A stretch of 64,000 nt of DNA from Pomphorhynchus laevis (taxonomy: Eukaryota > Acanthocephala > Palaeacanthocephala > Echinorhynchida > Pomphorhynchidae). The position numbers and the translations under genes were made by a program. The notes below the pieces were generated by a model. The model saw only the letters and a list, made by a program, of their open reading frames with translations. It made no database searches and was not told where the DNA came from. The stretch is from NCBI GenBank assembly GCA_012934845.2, contig WNNJ02003065.1, forward strand, positions 1 through 64,000, read 5' to 3'. Positions 43,261 through 54,129 of this stretch are shown one piece after another (position 1 is the stretch's first letter; the number at the start of each line of letters is the position of its first letter).

Positions 43261-43345
43261 ATAATATTTTTTTTTGAAGAGAAGATTTATTCAAGAAAAA
43301 AAAAGAAGTAAAATGTTCTACAAACTAGAAAAGTTTCTTGCACTG

Positions 43346-44672
43346 TCAAGCACATTGTCCCGACATATTACTCAACGGAGTGCAGCGGACTTGTAATGAT
43401 GCTGCTCTTGCTAGCGCTAGTCCCGTTTTGATCCTCAAATCACGCATGCATTCGTTGTATGGCCGAGTAGATTTTATAGATTGACGCCTGCATATTTGTC
43501 GTAGCACCTTTGAAGCTATTTCACCAGCTCCACCGTTAGCTGCAAAAATTATAGGAAAAAAACAAGCTCTTTCAAATCGTGATATACGTTCACCGTATTT
43601 TCCGATTTTCCTTTGTTCGTGGTAGTGAAAGTGATTTTGTGGCATTGATGTTGAGTAGGACGAAGCAAGGTGATTGTAAACGCAAATGTCCAATAGGGAC
43701 CGCTCCGAAATACTAAACAACCGCGTTATGTTCCCTGGCTGTCGAATTTGTTGCGAATGTTACTCCGTCTGGAAGCGGTTGCAGTGTAGGTTCAAGAGAA
43801 ACGGGGTCGCAAATCCCTTTTAGCTCTTTTGCAATTAGATCCCGAAGGAAGTTGTGTCGTATTATTGGCATACCACCGACCTTACATGAAAGAGAGTGAC
43901 GGAGCTCAAACTTTGAACCGCATAAACATTGATCTGGTTGTTTCGGAGGCGTCCAACCATATCTTGTCGCTAGAGCGTCTTGAAATTGGAGCTTTGAGAG
44001 TCGATAACCATATGCTTCCATCGGTTTTGCAGACAACCATGTTGACGCACCACACGTAGCAGCAAATTTTAAAGCTTTTATAATATTGCTATCTTCCAAT
44101 GTTTGTAATTTAATATTCCAAAAATTATTTCGTTGATTGTGAATATCCAAAGCGATTTGTTGCTGCTGTTGGGCCAACAAGGGGCCAAATGATGCATTGA
44201 TCAGCGGTTGACACATTCGGCGCGAATTTTCGAATTCCAGATCAGATCCATCTTGAGGCAGAAAAATTCCCAAACCACCATACCGCAAAGGGATATTTAA
44301 TATTGTTTTAAATCGATCTATATCGACGACGCCAGTTATCTTGGGAACAAGGCAGGATACTATGATTTTCGACAAGTTTGCGAATGCTTCTGAATAGACA
44401 TGTATAGTTCGTTGTATGAAGTTCCAGCTGTGTTGTAGTGCTTGAGTCAGAGCGACGTAAGCCAAGTGAGGATCTTCGTCGGCTACTAGTATCAACCTCT
44501 CTATGCAAGTAGACCATTCATCTATTTTCCTTTTTATAAACATATTTGTATATGATTTTGTACCAATAGCTGAACCCAGTATCTCAATTCCATCAGTATT
44601 AATGCATAGGTTAGATTCTACGAAAATCGACCGGGCAACGCTAAGTATCTTATCGTGTACCAACATTTGCAC
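43346..44672 (-). pseudogene. LINE-B C-terminal zinc knuckle and R2-type endonuclease-like region
   Basis: After the RT, residues read NIPLRYGGLGIFLP, then CGASTWLSAKPMEAYGYRLS, RYGWTPPKQPDQCLCGSKFE, RHSLSCKVGG and PIIRHNFLRDLIAKELK, with SLEPTLQPLPDG after. CxC..H..C followed by RHN and acidic residues recalls the CCHC-plus-restriction-like endonuclease end of R2-type LINEs. The last ORF (43346-43720) carries FFPIIFAANGGAGEIASKVL and CMRDLRIKTGLALARA. A homologous piece lies at 55528-55770. Confidence 0.65.
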
Positions 44673-46150
44673 TTTTCTTCATTAAGATAAAATCCAAAAT
44701 CAGGACCGACTCGACGCACAGTATCCCAAATCGTCTTAAGGTCCTTCACACTTCCGATAATGTTAGAGTCATCCGCATACCAGCGATGTACAGTATTCGG
44801 GGCAGCCTTTGAAAGAACATTAATCAAGGGAAGAGACGCCGCGGCAAACGCAATCATGGAAAGCGGGTCACCTTGAGTGAATCCCTCTGATGATTCTAAA
44901 AAATCATTGTCGACAGTCAGTATATTAGGGCATTTGTAGATATTTCGTAGTATAGTGGATAAAGAAGGACATATGAACTCTACATTGTTCAAAGCGACTA
45001 AACGATTTATGCGATTAAAAGCGTTGGATGCATCTAGTTGTAATATGCACAAGTCATCGCTACTATCAAAGAGTTCTCTTGTGGAATGAATTGCCATCTC
45101 AATACCACATCGTTGGCCAGAGCATAATTGAACACAACCAGCCACTTTCTGGATATCTTCCGAAATTCTTTTCGCCACAACTTTGCCTACTATTCTTCGA
45201 GAGACTTCACCTACTCCAATCGGTCGTACTCCTGGATTTTTATCTAATGGAATTAGACGGCTTACTGTAAAGGCCTCAATGTCGCCGGGATTCAATTCGA
45301 TGGTCGCTATAGTTATTGCGAAGTTGGCTAAGGATTCAGCAAGCCCATTAGAACTTTGACCAAAAGAGCATATCATACTCTTCCATGAAGATGCATTTAC
45401 TCCAGAAGGCCCTGCTGCACCACGTGTAGATCTAGCGGCAGAACGAATATCTTCAGCATCTATTTTTAGGAAGCGAACAGGATGATGATCAGCAATGTTA
45501 TCCAGTGGAGCTCTGAGTAAGACGTGTTTATTCGCAGGAATTGAATCAGGATGTAATTCCAACAATTTCTCCTTTACTGATTGACCGCTTGGCAAAGTGT
45601 CTTTAAGTCTGAACACCTGGTGCGATTTATTGGGATCTTTTAGTACTTGAATTGCGGCGTGTGTTTTTCCCGTTGTTAACAGTTTACTAAATAAGTTTAT
45701 CCAGTTTTGATTCTTTTTTATTATTGGTAAACGATCGCGTGCCTCAGATTGAAGAATTCTTCCCTCAACTAGTAGTTCGGATATTCGGTTCTCTTTCCAG
45801 AGTAATATTCGTCTTGTAAGTATTGATCTTATTGCGCTAGTCTTCCTTGTTGTTGTTTTTTGAAGCATAAGTTGACATATAACGGTTATCTTCATCAGGA
45901 GATACCTCATTTTAGAGTGATCAGAGTTAATGGCGGAGTAACATTCCGATAGTATGTCTATGAAACTTGAACTTGTGTTGCATTTTGGTAAGTTGAACAA
46001 GTTGGGTATCCACTTTACAACTTCATAGTATGTAGATTCAATGATCGATGCGTGCTGCGATATGTTATTTGATGTTTCGATTATGTTTGTGTTAACCGAT
46101 CCATTACAAGTTGAATTATCGATTAAACATGATTGTTTAACCACATTGTC
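44618..46150 (-). pseudogene. LINE-B reverse transcriptase
   Basis: Motifs in order: GAAGPSGVNASSWKSM, SRLIPLDKNPGVRPIGVGEV, CGIEMAIHSTRELFD, CILQLDASNAFNRINRL (motif A), SSEGFTQGDPLSMIAFA (motif B) and RWYADDSNIIGS (motif C). GPDFGFYLNEEKCKCW follows the palm. The QGDP and YADD boxes are complete. The amino-terminal 150 residues are basic and unrecognised. The ORF is long and open, unusual among the relics here. Confidence 0.88.
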
Positions 46151-46179
46151 CAAATAATAATAATAATAATAACCAAATA

Positions 46180-48540
46180 ATCTGAGAAATTTTATTTTCC
46201 TCACTTCCGCTTGTAAGCGGTGGAGGTAGAAAATACAGTCAATTTATATACAAAAATGTCAGCTTATTATTGTACTTATCGAGCTAGTCGTCATCCATCA
46301 CGAGGACGAAAAGTGTGCAGAAGTTGTGGGAACGTTACGAAATGACGATATCGAATCTACTTTGCGCAAACTCCATGTAGAAAGAACTGAACATGAAAAC
46401 AGATGGAGAAGGTCACAACATGAAAGTCCACAGAAACGACAGTAGCAGTCAGAATTTCTTGAATGACAAGGCAACCTGATCATACAAAATTTGTCATGGT
46501 AACCATGAGTAGATATTCTCCAAACAAGCGGTCGGTTTGCATTAAATGGCATTTTCCAATTATTCTGAAGAAATACCGGAGTGCAATAAATAGCAGGATC
46601 AAGTTTTGCAACAGAAATCTGCGTATTGCTGAGATGGATCGAGAGTGCCGGTGTTATAGGCAGATTAAACGAATTTGCAAAGGTATACGCACACGATGAG
46701 AGTTGAGATAACGCTGACACTAATGTCGAAGAGGTCATGGGTGAGAGCCCTGTGATACGTTTAATATACCTCCATTGAAGCGAATCAAATTTGCGGAAAT
46801 TAGCAGTAGTAAGATCAAGCCAGATCGCCTGAATACCATATGTCAATATAGGAAGGATCATCACCTTAAAGAATTTTAGGGCACCGTCGAAGGACAAATT
46901 ACCTATGTTTCTGAAGGAATACATTCTTTCAGTTGCCTTGACACACTTGTTGGAAATATGTTTCGAGAATGTCCATTTCGAATTTAAAACAATACCAAGG
47001 TAGGAATACTCACAACAAAATTCAAAATTGCTATTTCGATATTGCAATGAGTCATCACCGCGTAGACGGCCACCCTTCCTGAATTTTATAGCTCGGGACT
47101 TATCTAGATTTACCACTATAAAATTTTGTGTGCAGTAGGTATCTAGACGATTCAATGACATTGTTGCTGAATCAATATCATGAGAAAGTATGACTAAATC
47201 ATCTGCATACATTATGCAGCTGGATCTACCGCTTTGACAAACAAAGAAGGGAAGGTCACTAACGAATAGCGTGAAAAGCAGCGGGCTTAAAGGATCCCCT
47301 TGTAACACCCCTCGATTTTGGATCAAGTGTTGTGACAATTGCAGTCCATCCGAAATACGAATTTCATTATTATTATTATTATTATTATTATCAAGTTCAG
47401 ACTTAGCCATAAGGCTTTAAGCCGATCACACAATACAGAAAAAAGATCAACCAAATGGGTAGGTTAGAAAAGGTGACAAATCCTAGGCGACAATATGGCT
47501 GCAAGTAGTTTTAACATTGGACCGCGTATGTGAAACTCGAAATGAAGCTTGCTTAGTAAGAGAGACCGATTCACAGAGTCAAACGCCTTTGTAAAATCAA
47601 TAAATAACGCATACATGCATGAATTTGCTGCGAAACGCTGTTTTACCCTTTCTCTTAAAGTAGAAATCGCCCCAACTGTAGATCTACCTGGTCGAAATCC
47701 ATATTGTTCATTCGCTATACGTGAACCACATGATCGCATAATACGACGGTGAACTAGCGAAGTCAATAGTTTATAGGCATGATTTGTTAAGGCTATTCCT
47801 CGATAAGAGTTCGTAGATAAAGGATCTGTTTTGCCTTTATACATAACTTTTATGGTCGCTTCTTTCCAGGACTTAGGAATAGGACATCCAAACAGAATAG
47901 AATTGTAAAGCCCCAACCAGAATGGCTCTAATATATGTAGAGACTGTTTGATATGCTCTATGCATAACCCATCAGGGCCAGCCGCCTTTCTTATCGATAT
48001 AGAAAATACACAAGCTCTTAACTCCTGAAGAGTAAATGGAGAATTTAAGATCTGATCAATGTCATGATTTATTTCCGTAAAGGAGAATTGTGAAAGTAAT
48101 AAAGGATACGAAGAAGAAACATATTCATTCAAGGGATCGTACAAAACAGCCCTGAAATGATTTTCCCACTTATCAAGAGGAATCTTAGATGATAATGCAA
48201 GTTGTCTAACTTTCAACTTCCAAGGGTATATTTCAGAATCCTTTAAAATACGTTGTTCTTCGGTCTTAAAATGCTTGTCTTTCAAACAATTAATAGAAGA
48301 TCGATAGATCAACTTTAAGTCCCTATATTCCTTACTTTCGCGTGCTCTGAATGTCGGAAGTTTATGCATAGCAATGAGTTTACTACGAAGTTGACGCAAA
48401 TACAGAGGAATTTTGAATGGTGAGCACGTCGGTTTCTGAGTAGATGCAAAGCAACATTCTAAGAGTGTATCTCGAACTTCGAGGTACCTCGAACCATCAG
48501 TACCAAGCAAATTAGTTGTAAGCGATGATAATCTAGGGTT
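46180..48540 (-). mobile_element. LINE-C, RT-bearing, with an insertion in the RT
   Basis: The minus-strand ORF 47464-48510 gives RKAAGPDGLCIEHIKQSLHI, IKVMYKGKTDPLSTNSYRGI, NEQYGFRPGRSTVGAI and ALFIDFTKAFDSVNRSLLL (motif A). ORF 46298-47410 gives NRGVLQGDPLSPLLFTLFVS (motif B), CIMYADDLVILS (motif C) and a terminal CYCRFCGLSCCDLLHLFSC zinc-like end. The two are separated by a ~100-base insertion. The 5' end is truncated; the 3' end is a (TAA)n tract at 46153-46172. Confidence 0.85.
47357..47463 (-). mobile_element. Short (TAA)n-tailed retroposed tail inside LINE-C
   Basis: On the minus strand, GTGTGATCGGCTTAAAGCC is followed by TTATGGCTAAGTCTGAAC and (TAA)n. It resembles the end of another element at 49753-49815 (TGATCAGGC..TAGCCTTATGGCTAAG). 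It is therefore a severely 5'-truncated LINE or SINE tail inserted in the LINE-C RT. Confidence 0.7.
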
Positions 48541-48570
48541 TCTTAGATCTAGTAATAATAATAATAATAA

Positions 48571-49054
48571 TTCTGATTTCAGTTATGGGCGTGACGCGTG
48601 AGACGCATAGAGCATATGTGATTTTAAGAGACTCGAATATACAATGCGTGAAGCCTTTGGCTCAAGTCGTCCACCGTTTCGATGAAGAAATCCTATAATT
48701 CTAAGGCATTTTGCAATAAGAATGAAGACGAGATTTTAAATTTAAGGATATAACAACACCCAGATCAGTAAAGTGATTTACCGATTCGATAACTGTTGAT
48801 AATAATAATCTAATAATAATAATAATTCTGATTTCAGTTATGGGCGTGACGCGTGAGACGCATAGAGCATATGTGATTTTAAGAGACTCGAATATACAAT
48901 GCGTGAAGCCTTTGGCTCAAGTCGTCCACCGTTTCGATGAAGAAATCCTATAATTCTAAGGCATTTTGCAATAAGAATGAAGACGAGATTTTAAATTTAA
49001 GGATATAACAACACCCAGATCAGTAAAGTGATTTACCGATTCGATAACTGTTGA
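48571..49054 (-). repeat. Identical 229-bp tandem duplication
   Basis: 48571-48799 and 48826-49054 are identical by eye, separated by an AATAATAAT tract. The sequence is the LINE-D post-palm region (HFTDLGVV). Perfect identity among otherwise decayed repeats points to a recent duplication, or an assembly artefact. Confidence 0.9.
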
Positions 49055-49750
49055 GCTGAATTGATAAGAAAGGGGAGATAATCGGGATTAATCAATTCTC
49101 ATATGCCGACATTTACTAACATTGATTACTAAGCCGTGTGATGAACACAAAACACTTACTTTATCCAAATCTGATTGTAGTAGTGGAGAGCTAGAACAAC
49201 CACGAAATGAAGGCCATTACAGTTTTATGTCATCGGCGTATAATAGGCACTGGCATGTAACATTTTCAGGGGTTTCGTTGATATAAATATTACACAAAGT
49301 GGAACTAAGGATACAGCCTTATGGAACACCTTGAGTGAGATAAAACCATTCAGAAAGAGACTCACCAACTCGCACAGCAAAGGAACGTCTACTCAATAAT
49401 TCACGTATCCAAAGACGAGCGTGCTTTGAGAATCCGTAATTTCCAAGTTTCCACAGTAAAATTGGATGAACGACCCGATCAAAAGCTTTGAACAAATTAA
49501 TAAAGACGAAATCAAGCGGCACCCCCTGTTCGACATAATCGGCCCAGCTTTCGCGTGCTAATATTAGATTAGTTATAGTAGAGTTATGTTTTCTAATCCC
49601 ATGCTGTTTATTAGACAAAATATTAAATTTGTCCAAATGAGAATATCCATACCTCAAGACCAGTTTCTTCATCACCTTGCAAGCAATACACGTCAAACTT
49701 ATTGGCCGATAATTTTGAAGATTTACCTTATCCCCCTTTTTGAAAATTGG
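48571..49750 (-). mobile_element. LINE-D (CR1-like) RT fragment
   Basis: ORF 49319-49696 on the minus strand reads ISLTCIACKVMKKLV-type sequence, then NKQHGIRKHNSTITNLILAR, DFVFINLFKAFDRVVHPILL (motif A) and FAVRVGESLSEWFYLTQGVP (motif B). Downstream frames give CQCLLYADDIKL (motif C), GLVINVSKCRHMRI and the duplicated HFTDLGVV region. It ends in (TAA)n at 48552-48570, where LINE-C begins. It is interrupted at about 49750 by another LINE end. Confidence 0.8.
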
Positions 49751-49752
49751 AA

Positions 49753-50290
49753 TGACTAATGGCTATTATTATTGTTCTTACAAGGCTTAGCCATAAGGCT
49801 ATTTTGCCTGATCACAGTTTGAAAAAAATGAAACTAAAAAAATAAGAAACGAAGAAAAAGAAATCAACAAACAAAAAAGAGAAAAGTCACTGCAAATATG
49901 TCCATGACTCGTTTCTCGTCTTCTTGATGATCCATGTCTTTAATAATTTTTTGAACAAATGCAGACTTCGGGCGGAAGCAATTTCTTCAGGCAGAGATTT
50001 CCACATATAAGTACCCTGTGCGACTGTCTCCAGCATTTTGGATACATCCAAAGCCTTATTTATAGACAGTTTTGCTGTGACCTCTCAAAATCGATGAACG
50101 TAATGTGATCGAACCACTCGGATAATCGTCCAACCGGTATACAAGCGCATACATTCCTATCAATTCACGAAACAAAAAGTGTGATGGCATCGGTTGAATT
50201 CTTAGCAAATATAATCGAGATGCATAATCCGATCTCGCATTCGAACATAAACGAGAACCTCGCCTTAGGACTGAATCTATATCTGTCCTA
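49753..50290 (-). pseudogene. CR1-like LINE RT end with TAA tail
   Basis: The minus strand gives ASRLYLLRIQPMPSHFLFRE, LIGMYALVYRLDDYPSGSIT, then TYMWKSLPEEIASARSLHLF and KKLLKTWIIKK, the carboxy end of a CR1-like RT. The 3' UTR ends TAGCCTTATGGCTAAGCC and a short AATAATAAT. It lies just upstream of LINE-D and was probably inserted into it. Confidence 0.7.
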
Positions 50291-50294
50291 TCTT

Positions 50295-50870
50295 GTTTGG
50301 TAACCAGGAAGATATTATAATATCTAAAATATTATAAATATTTTAGATATGAACATTAAATTAACATCAATTAAAACTACCTTTAATTTATATCGTAAAG
50401 ATGCCGTATTTAAATTTGCAAGAAACATATTTTTAATAATAATAAAGATTTTATTAAAAAATACAACCGTATGTGGGAAACATTTTGTCAAAAAAATTAG
50501 AATATGTAGGCAAAAATCGAAGGATTAGTACCACGTAAGGAGAGGATTTTAGCAGACGGAAGCCAGCGGTCTTATCACATGATCTCCATACCTCCCTTCT
50601 GTTCGAACACATCACCTCCTTCAAAGCTTTGTTCTTCCAGTCTGAAGGAGCCTTCCACTGCCCGTCTTCTTAAAGGACTTACGCTTCCGAAATCCACACC
50701 GCAGCCAAGGCCATCGCAGGTGAGACACCTTCGGAACTTAGCAGAGAAGTTTAGTGGTACTAAGTTTGCTTTGTAGTAAGGATTATTTTCTTTTGAATTT
50801 CCAACACGTTAATGTATCAGAGAAACAACCACAACCGGAAGACTCAAGCCTTTTTAGAACCATTCTTTTT
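50295..50870. other. No recognised gene; possible extension of the 50876-51736 ORF
   Basis: 50295-50540 is AT-rich. At 50575-50776 the minus strand reads an open segment with CLTCDGLGCGVDFGSVSPLR followed by RRRAVEGSFRLEEQSFEGGD, after an AG that could be a splice acceptor. It could be a further exon of the acidic ORF. This is a guess from adjacency and composition. Confidence 0.3.
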
Positions 50871-50875
50871 TCACA

Positions 50876-51736
50876 CTACAGCAGTGATAAATTCCAGAAT
50901 CGTTGTTCCTCCATCAGCGCTATAGTCGCAAGGTAGTCATTCCCGTAACCGCTGCAGTCATTGCTTCTGTCATCTGATAGAGCATCAATTACACTAACAA
51001 TATTAAAGGTATCTACATTGTCAACCTCTGAACTATAAGCCCAGGTGTCCTCACAATCCTCATCACTGTCGTTTCCAGTTCTGCTATCAATAAGAACATA
51101 ATCACACTCTCTTTCGGTTTCGATTCTGTTATCAGACAAGTCTTCAGATCGTTCATCTGCATCGTCGATAGATCCCACGTACTCCATCAGCGCTATAGTT
51201 CCAAGGAAGTCATTCCTATAACCGTTGCAGTCATTGTTTCTGTTATCTGATAGAGCATCAATTACACTAACAATATTAAAGGTATCTACAGTGTCAACCT
51301 CTGAACTATAAGCCCAGCTATCCTCACAATCCTCATCACTGTCGTTTCCAGTTCTGCAATCAATAAGAGCATCATCACACTCTCTTTCGGTTTCGATTAT
51401 GTTATCAGACAAGTCTTTAGATCGTTCATCTGCATCGTCGATAGATCCCACGTTGATTTCTCCATGAACATATACAGTGCCATCACTGCCCTCGATAAAT
51501 ACTTCATCACAATCATAACCTATGAACCCCTGGAAGTTGACTTCGACATGGTCAATGTAAAAACGCAAAACACCCTTCGAATTAAGAAAACCCAACAAGA
51601 AATGATTAAGAGAGCGTTCCAAGCGTTCAGAAATATCCTCTCGATCATCCACAGTATCCCCCTGACGACTGTCCAGCGTTGGCCATATCTTCAAGAACGA
51701 TTCGTAAGCAAAATTCATTAGACCACCGTCCCCCAT
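50876..51736 (-). CDS. Unrecognised acidic protein with duplicated 91-residue unit
   Basis: A 286-residue open frame. Residues 1-95 form a mixed domain (NFAYESFLKIWPTLDSRQ, then RLERSLNHFLLGFLNSKGVL). Residues 96-186 and 187-276 are two tandem units, each starting VGSIDDADERS and containing IETERECD, RTGNDSDEDCED, AYSSEVD, VDTFNIVSVIDALSD and IALME. The units differ at about 15 positions, yet the frame is open throughout. The protein is strongly acidic and shows no signal peptide, membrane segment or transposon motif. I do not recognise it. The start at 51736 is the first Met; the 3' end may continue by splicing. It is either a host gene exon or part of an unrecognised element. Confidence 0.55.
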   Translation of the reverse strand: MGDGGLMNFAYESFLKIWPTLDSRQGDTVDDREDISERLERSLNHFLLGFLNSKGVLRFYIDHVEVNFQGFIGYDCDEVFIEGSDGTVYVHGEINVGSIDDADERSKDLSDNIIETERECDDALIDCRTGNDSDEDCEDSWAYSSEVDTVDTFNIVSVIDALSDNRNNDCNGYRNDFLGTIALMEYVGSIDDADERSEDLSDNRIETERECDYVLIDSRTGNDSDEDCEDTWAYSSEVDNVDTFNIVSVIDALSDDRSNDCSGYGNDYLATIALMEEQRFWNLSLL

Positions 51737-52162
51737 TGTTTTTTTTTGAAGTTACTTACCAATCTCTTTGAAGCCCCGACGTGCACTGTTTCGTTCGTAT
51801 TTAAATTGAAACATATTTTTGCAAGAGCATTCATGTATACTATATAATATAAAATATTATGCATTAAATTAAGTGGTGGTTGGTTGCCGCTTAGGTTTGA
51901 GAAAAAATTTCATTTCTGACGTTTTTAATGTATGTAACCCTAATGGTTCCTTTGAAAGTATCAACTTCGATATCAAATATAAATATATTAGTATTGATTT
52001 TTGTGTTGTATATCATTCTCCATCAATGGCCGCAGATTGTAATCCCCTAAAATCAAATTTAAAATCAGTATGCCTCTCTTCACATTTTATTCTTTAATGA
52101 GATTTTAATCTACCACGTTCTAATTGGGTAGAGTCTCTATTTCATGATGGAAGCTGTTGAAA

Positions 52163-52465
52163 CAGAAATTTCAAAATTCCTTTCTGATGAGCTTCTGTTA
52201 ATCCAACACGTTCAACAACCAACTTGTTTCTCATCGAGTGTAGGTTATGTGCTTGATTTGTTGTATATCAAACGTGTTGATGCTATAGTTCTGCTGTTGA
52301 TGCTATTCTTCGTGTTGATGAAATTTCTAAATTCCTTTCTGATGAGCTTCTGTTAATCCAACACGTTCAACAACCAACTTGTTTCTCATCGAGTGTAGGT
52401 TATGTGCTTGATTTGTTGTATATCAAACGTGTTGATGCTATAGTTCTGCTGTTGATGCTATTCAA
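52163..52465 (+). repeat. Internal tandem duplication in LINE-A copy 2
   Basis: A segment with TTCTGATGAGCTTCTGTTAA, CAACACGTTCAACAACCAAC and ATATCAAACGTGTTGATGCT occurs at about 52163-52305 and again at about 52330-52465. It encodes the endonuclease end (IQHVQQPTCFSSSVGYVLDL). A shorter GTGTTGATGCTATTC repeat follows. Confidence 0.9.
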
Positions 52466-52585
52466 ACGTGTTGATGCTATTCTTCGGTTCTGCTGTCATT
52501 ACCTAATAAAACCTCTCCTTCTGACCCAATTCCCACTCACTTACTTAAAAATATCTGCACTTTTATCTTACCCTTCCTAACCACA

Positions 52586-54016
52586 TTGTTCAACTCGTCC
52601 ATCCGTAGCTGTACATTTCCTTCCATCTGGAAATGCGCCACTGTTCGTCCTATCATCAAAAAGCAATCTCTCGACTCTTCACTACCATCTTCGTACCGTC
52701 CAATCTCACTTCTCCCAACCCTCTCTAAACTCCTTGAGCGTCTCGTTCTTAAGCAAGTTAATACATATCTCTATTCCTCTAACTTATTTCCTCCCTTCCA
52801 AGCCGCTTTTCGCTCTAATTACTCTACCGAAATTGCATGTCTTAAAGTTTATAACGACTTACTCATATCGCGCGATCATAAATTATGTAGTGTCATAGTT
52901 TCTCTTGATCTATCGTCTGCTTTTGACATCGTCGATCACTCGATTCTTCTCCATCGCCTTCGTCATGATTATGGCTTCTCTTTACCCACTGTATCATGGT
53001 TTTCTTCATATCTATCAAACCGTACATTTCGCGTATATTCTAACTCTTCTCTCTCCCATCCTTCGTCCATTCCGTCCGGTGTTCCGCAAGGCTCCGTATT
53101 AGGCCCTATACTTTTCTCTCTTCTTCTTGGTGATTTGTCTTCGATTTCTCATAAATTTAACTTCCATGTTATGCAATATGCTGATGACATTCTCATCTAT
53201 GCTCATGCACCTGTTTATCGTATTCGCGATCTTAGTGTTTCTGCTTCCGACTGTCTTGTCTCAATTTCCAATCATCTTTCTTCCCTTCGCCTTTCTCTGA
53301 ATCCTGATAAATCCAAAATTATGTGGATCCTACCTCGACGCCTCGGCTTCGAACCTCCCTCCGTATCATTAAATTCTAAAATTCTTCCTCTCGTTGATAA
53401 TCTCGTTTTCCTAGGCTTCCATTTTGACAACCGACTTTCACTTAAACCTTTCGTTAGAGATAAAGTACGCTCATCTACCTTGATACTCCGCAACCTCCGT
53501 CAAGTTCGTAGATTGATCGATTTCCCTTCTTGTATGACTCTCATATCATCTCTCCTTTTTTCTAGACTCGATTATTGTCTTAGTCTATTTTCTAACTCAC
53601 CTAAATCCACTCTTCTTCCCCTACAACGCATCGTCAACGCAGCTGTCCGAATTCTCCTCCGTCTTCGTCGTTTTGATCACACATCCTACCATCTTGCTTC
53701 TCTCGATTTGCCTACAATTTATTGTCGTGTTCAAATTCGTCTTCTTATCGTTGCTTTCCGCCTTGTAACTTTTCATACCCCTTCATTTCTCAACCTTCCT
53801 TTTCTTGATAATTCTCGTCCTGTTTACTGCTCCTTGCGTTCCTGTAATTCCCTTCTTTTACATGTCCCAAACTACTCTACCTCCTTTGGACTCCGCTCCT
53901 TCCTGGTGGCTGCTCCTCTATCGTGGAATCATCTGCCCATTCATATACGCCAATCAACTTCCCTGCAGTGCTTCAAACGACAAATCCGATCCCATCTGAA
54001 CAATTTAACTGCTTGA
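52586..54016 (+). CDS. LINE-A reverse transcriptase ORF, 476 residues, open
   Basis: All RT blocks are present in one frame: VRPIIKKQSLDSSLPSSYRP (residues about 24-43), FPPFQAAFRSNYSTEIACLK, VIVSLDLSSAFDIVDHSILL (motif A, about 110), SGVPQGSVLGPILFSLLLGD (motif B, about 165), FHVMQYADDILIYAHAP (motif C, about 193), NPDKSKIMWILP, LVFLGFHFDNRLSLKPF, then the thumb to FKRQIRSHLNNLTA. It would reverse-transcribe LINE RNA at the nicked target. The N-terminal endonuclease upstream is broken, so the copy is not autonomous. The start is set by the first Met; the true protein began upstream. Confidence 0.92.
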   Translation: MFNSSIRSCTFPSIWKCATVRPIIKKQSLDSSLPSSYRPISLLPTLSKLLERLVLKQVNTYLYSSNLFPPFQAAFRSNYSTEIACLKVYNDLLISRDHKLCSVIVSLDLSSAFDIVDHSILLHRLRHDYGFSLPTVSWFSSYLSNRTFRVYSNSSLSHPSSIPSGVPQGSVLGPILFSLLLGDLSSISHKFNFHVMQYADDILIYAHAPVYRIRDLSVSASDCLVSISNHLSSLRLSLNPDKSKIMWILPRRLGFEPPSVSLNSKILPLVDNLVFLGFHFDNRLSLKPFVRDKVRSSTLILRNLRQVRRLIDFPSCMTLISSLLFSRLDYCLSLFSNSPKSTLLPLQRIVNAAVRILLRLRRFDHTSYHLASLDLPTIYCRVQIRLLIVAFRLVTFHTPSFLNLPFLDNSRPVYCSLRSCNSLLLHVPNYSTSFGLRSFLVAAPLSWNHLPIHIRQSTSLQCFKRQIRSHLNNLTA

Positions 54017-54129
54017 CTTTCTCATTTTTGTTTGTGGACTTGTAAGCGTACAGCTTGTACGCATTTGCCACATTAAATAAATTTGTATTATTATTATTAT
54101 AGTTAGTATTTATTATCTTCCTTCTATCG

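Larger units (their letters stand above)
43280..46155 (-). mobile_element. LINE-B: long RT element with R2-type C-terminal domain
   Basis: On the minus strand a 500-residue RT region (46150-44618) is followed by a carboxy-terminal region with CxC...HxLSC and RHN motifs (44672-43346), then AATAAA (about 43288) and an A-rich end. The (TAA)n at 46153-46172 separates it from LINE-C upstream. No AP endonuclease precedes the RT. Two frame changes (about 44640 and 43715) break it. I cannot assign a named clade; similar proteins occur in many invertebrates. Confidence 0.8.
51880..54105 (+). mobile_element. LINE-A copy 2, plus strand, with intact RT end and 3' UTR
   Basis: Endonuclease remnants occupy 51880-52500. 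The RT ORF is 52586-54016. The 3' UTR has a GTAAGCGTACAGCTTGTACGC hairpin (about 54043-54063), AATAAA and an ATTATTATT tail ending at about 54100. The 5' half is decayed and contains an internal duplication. This copy defines the family's 3' end and explains the truncated copies elsewhere. Confidence 0.9.

Noticed and set aside
50579-50776. Plus-strand Pro/Ser-rich 65-residue ORF as a gene
   Set aside because: No motif; the minus strand at the same place is the more protein-like frame and adjoins the acidic ORF.
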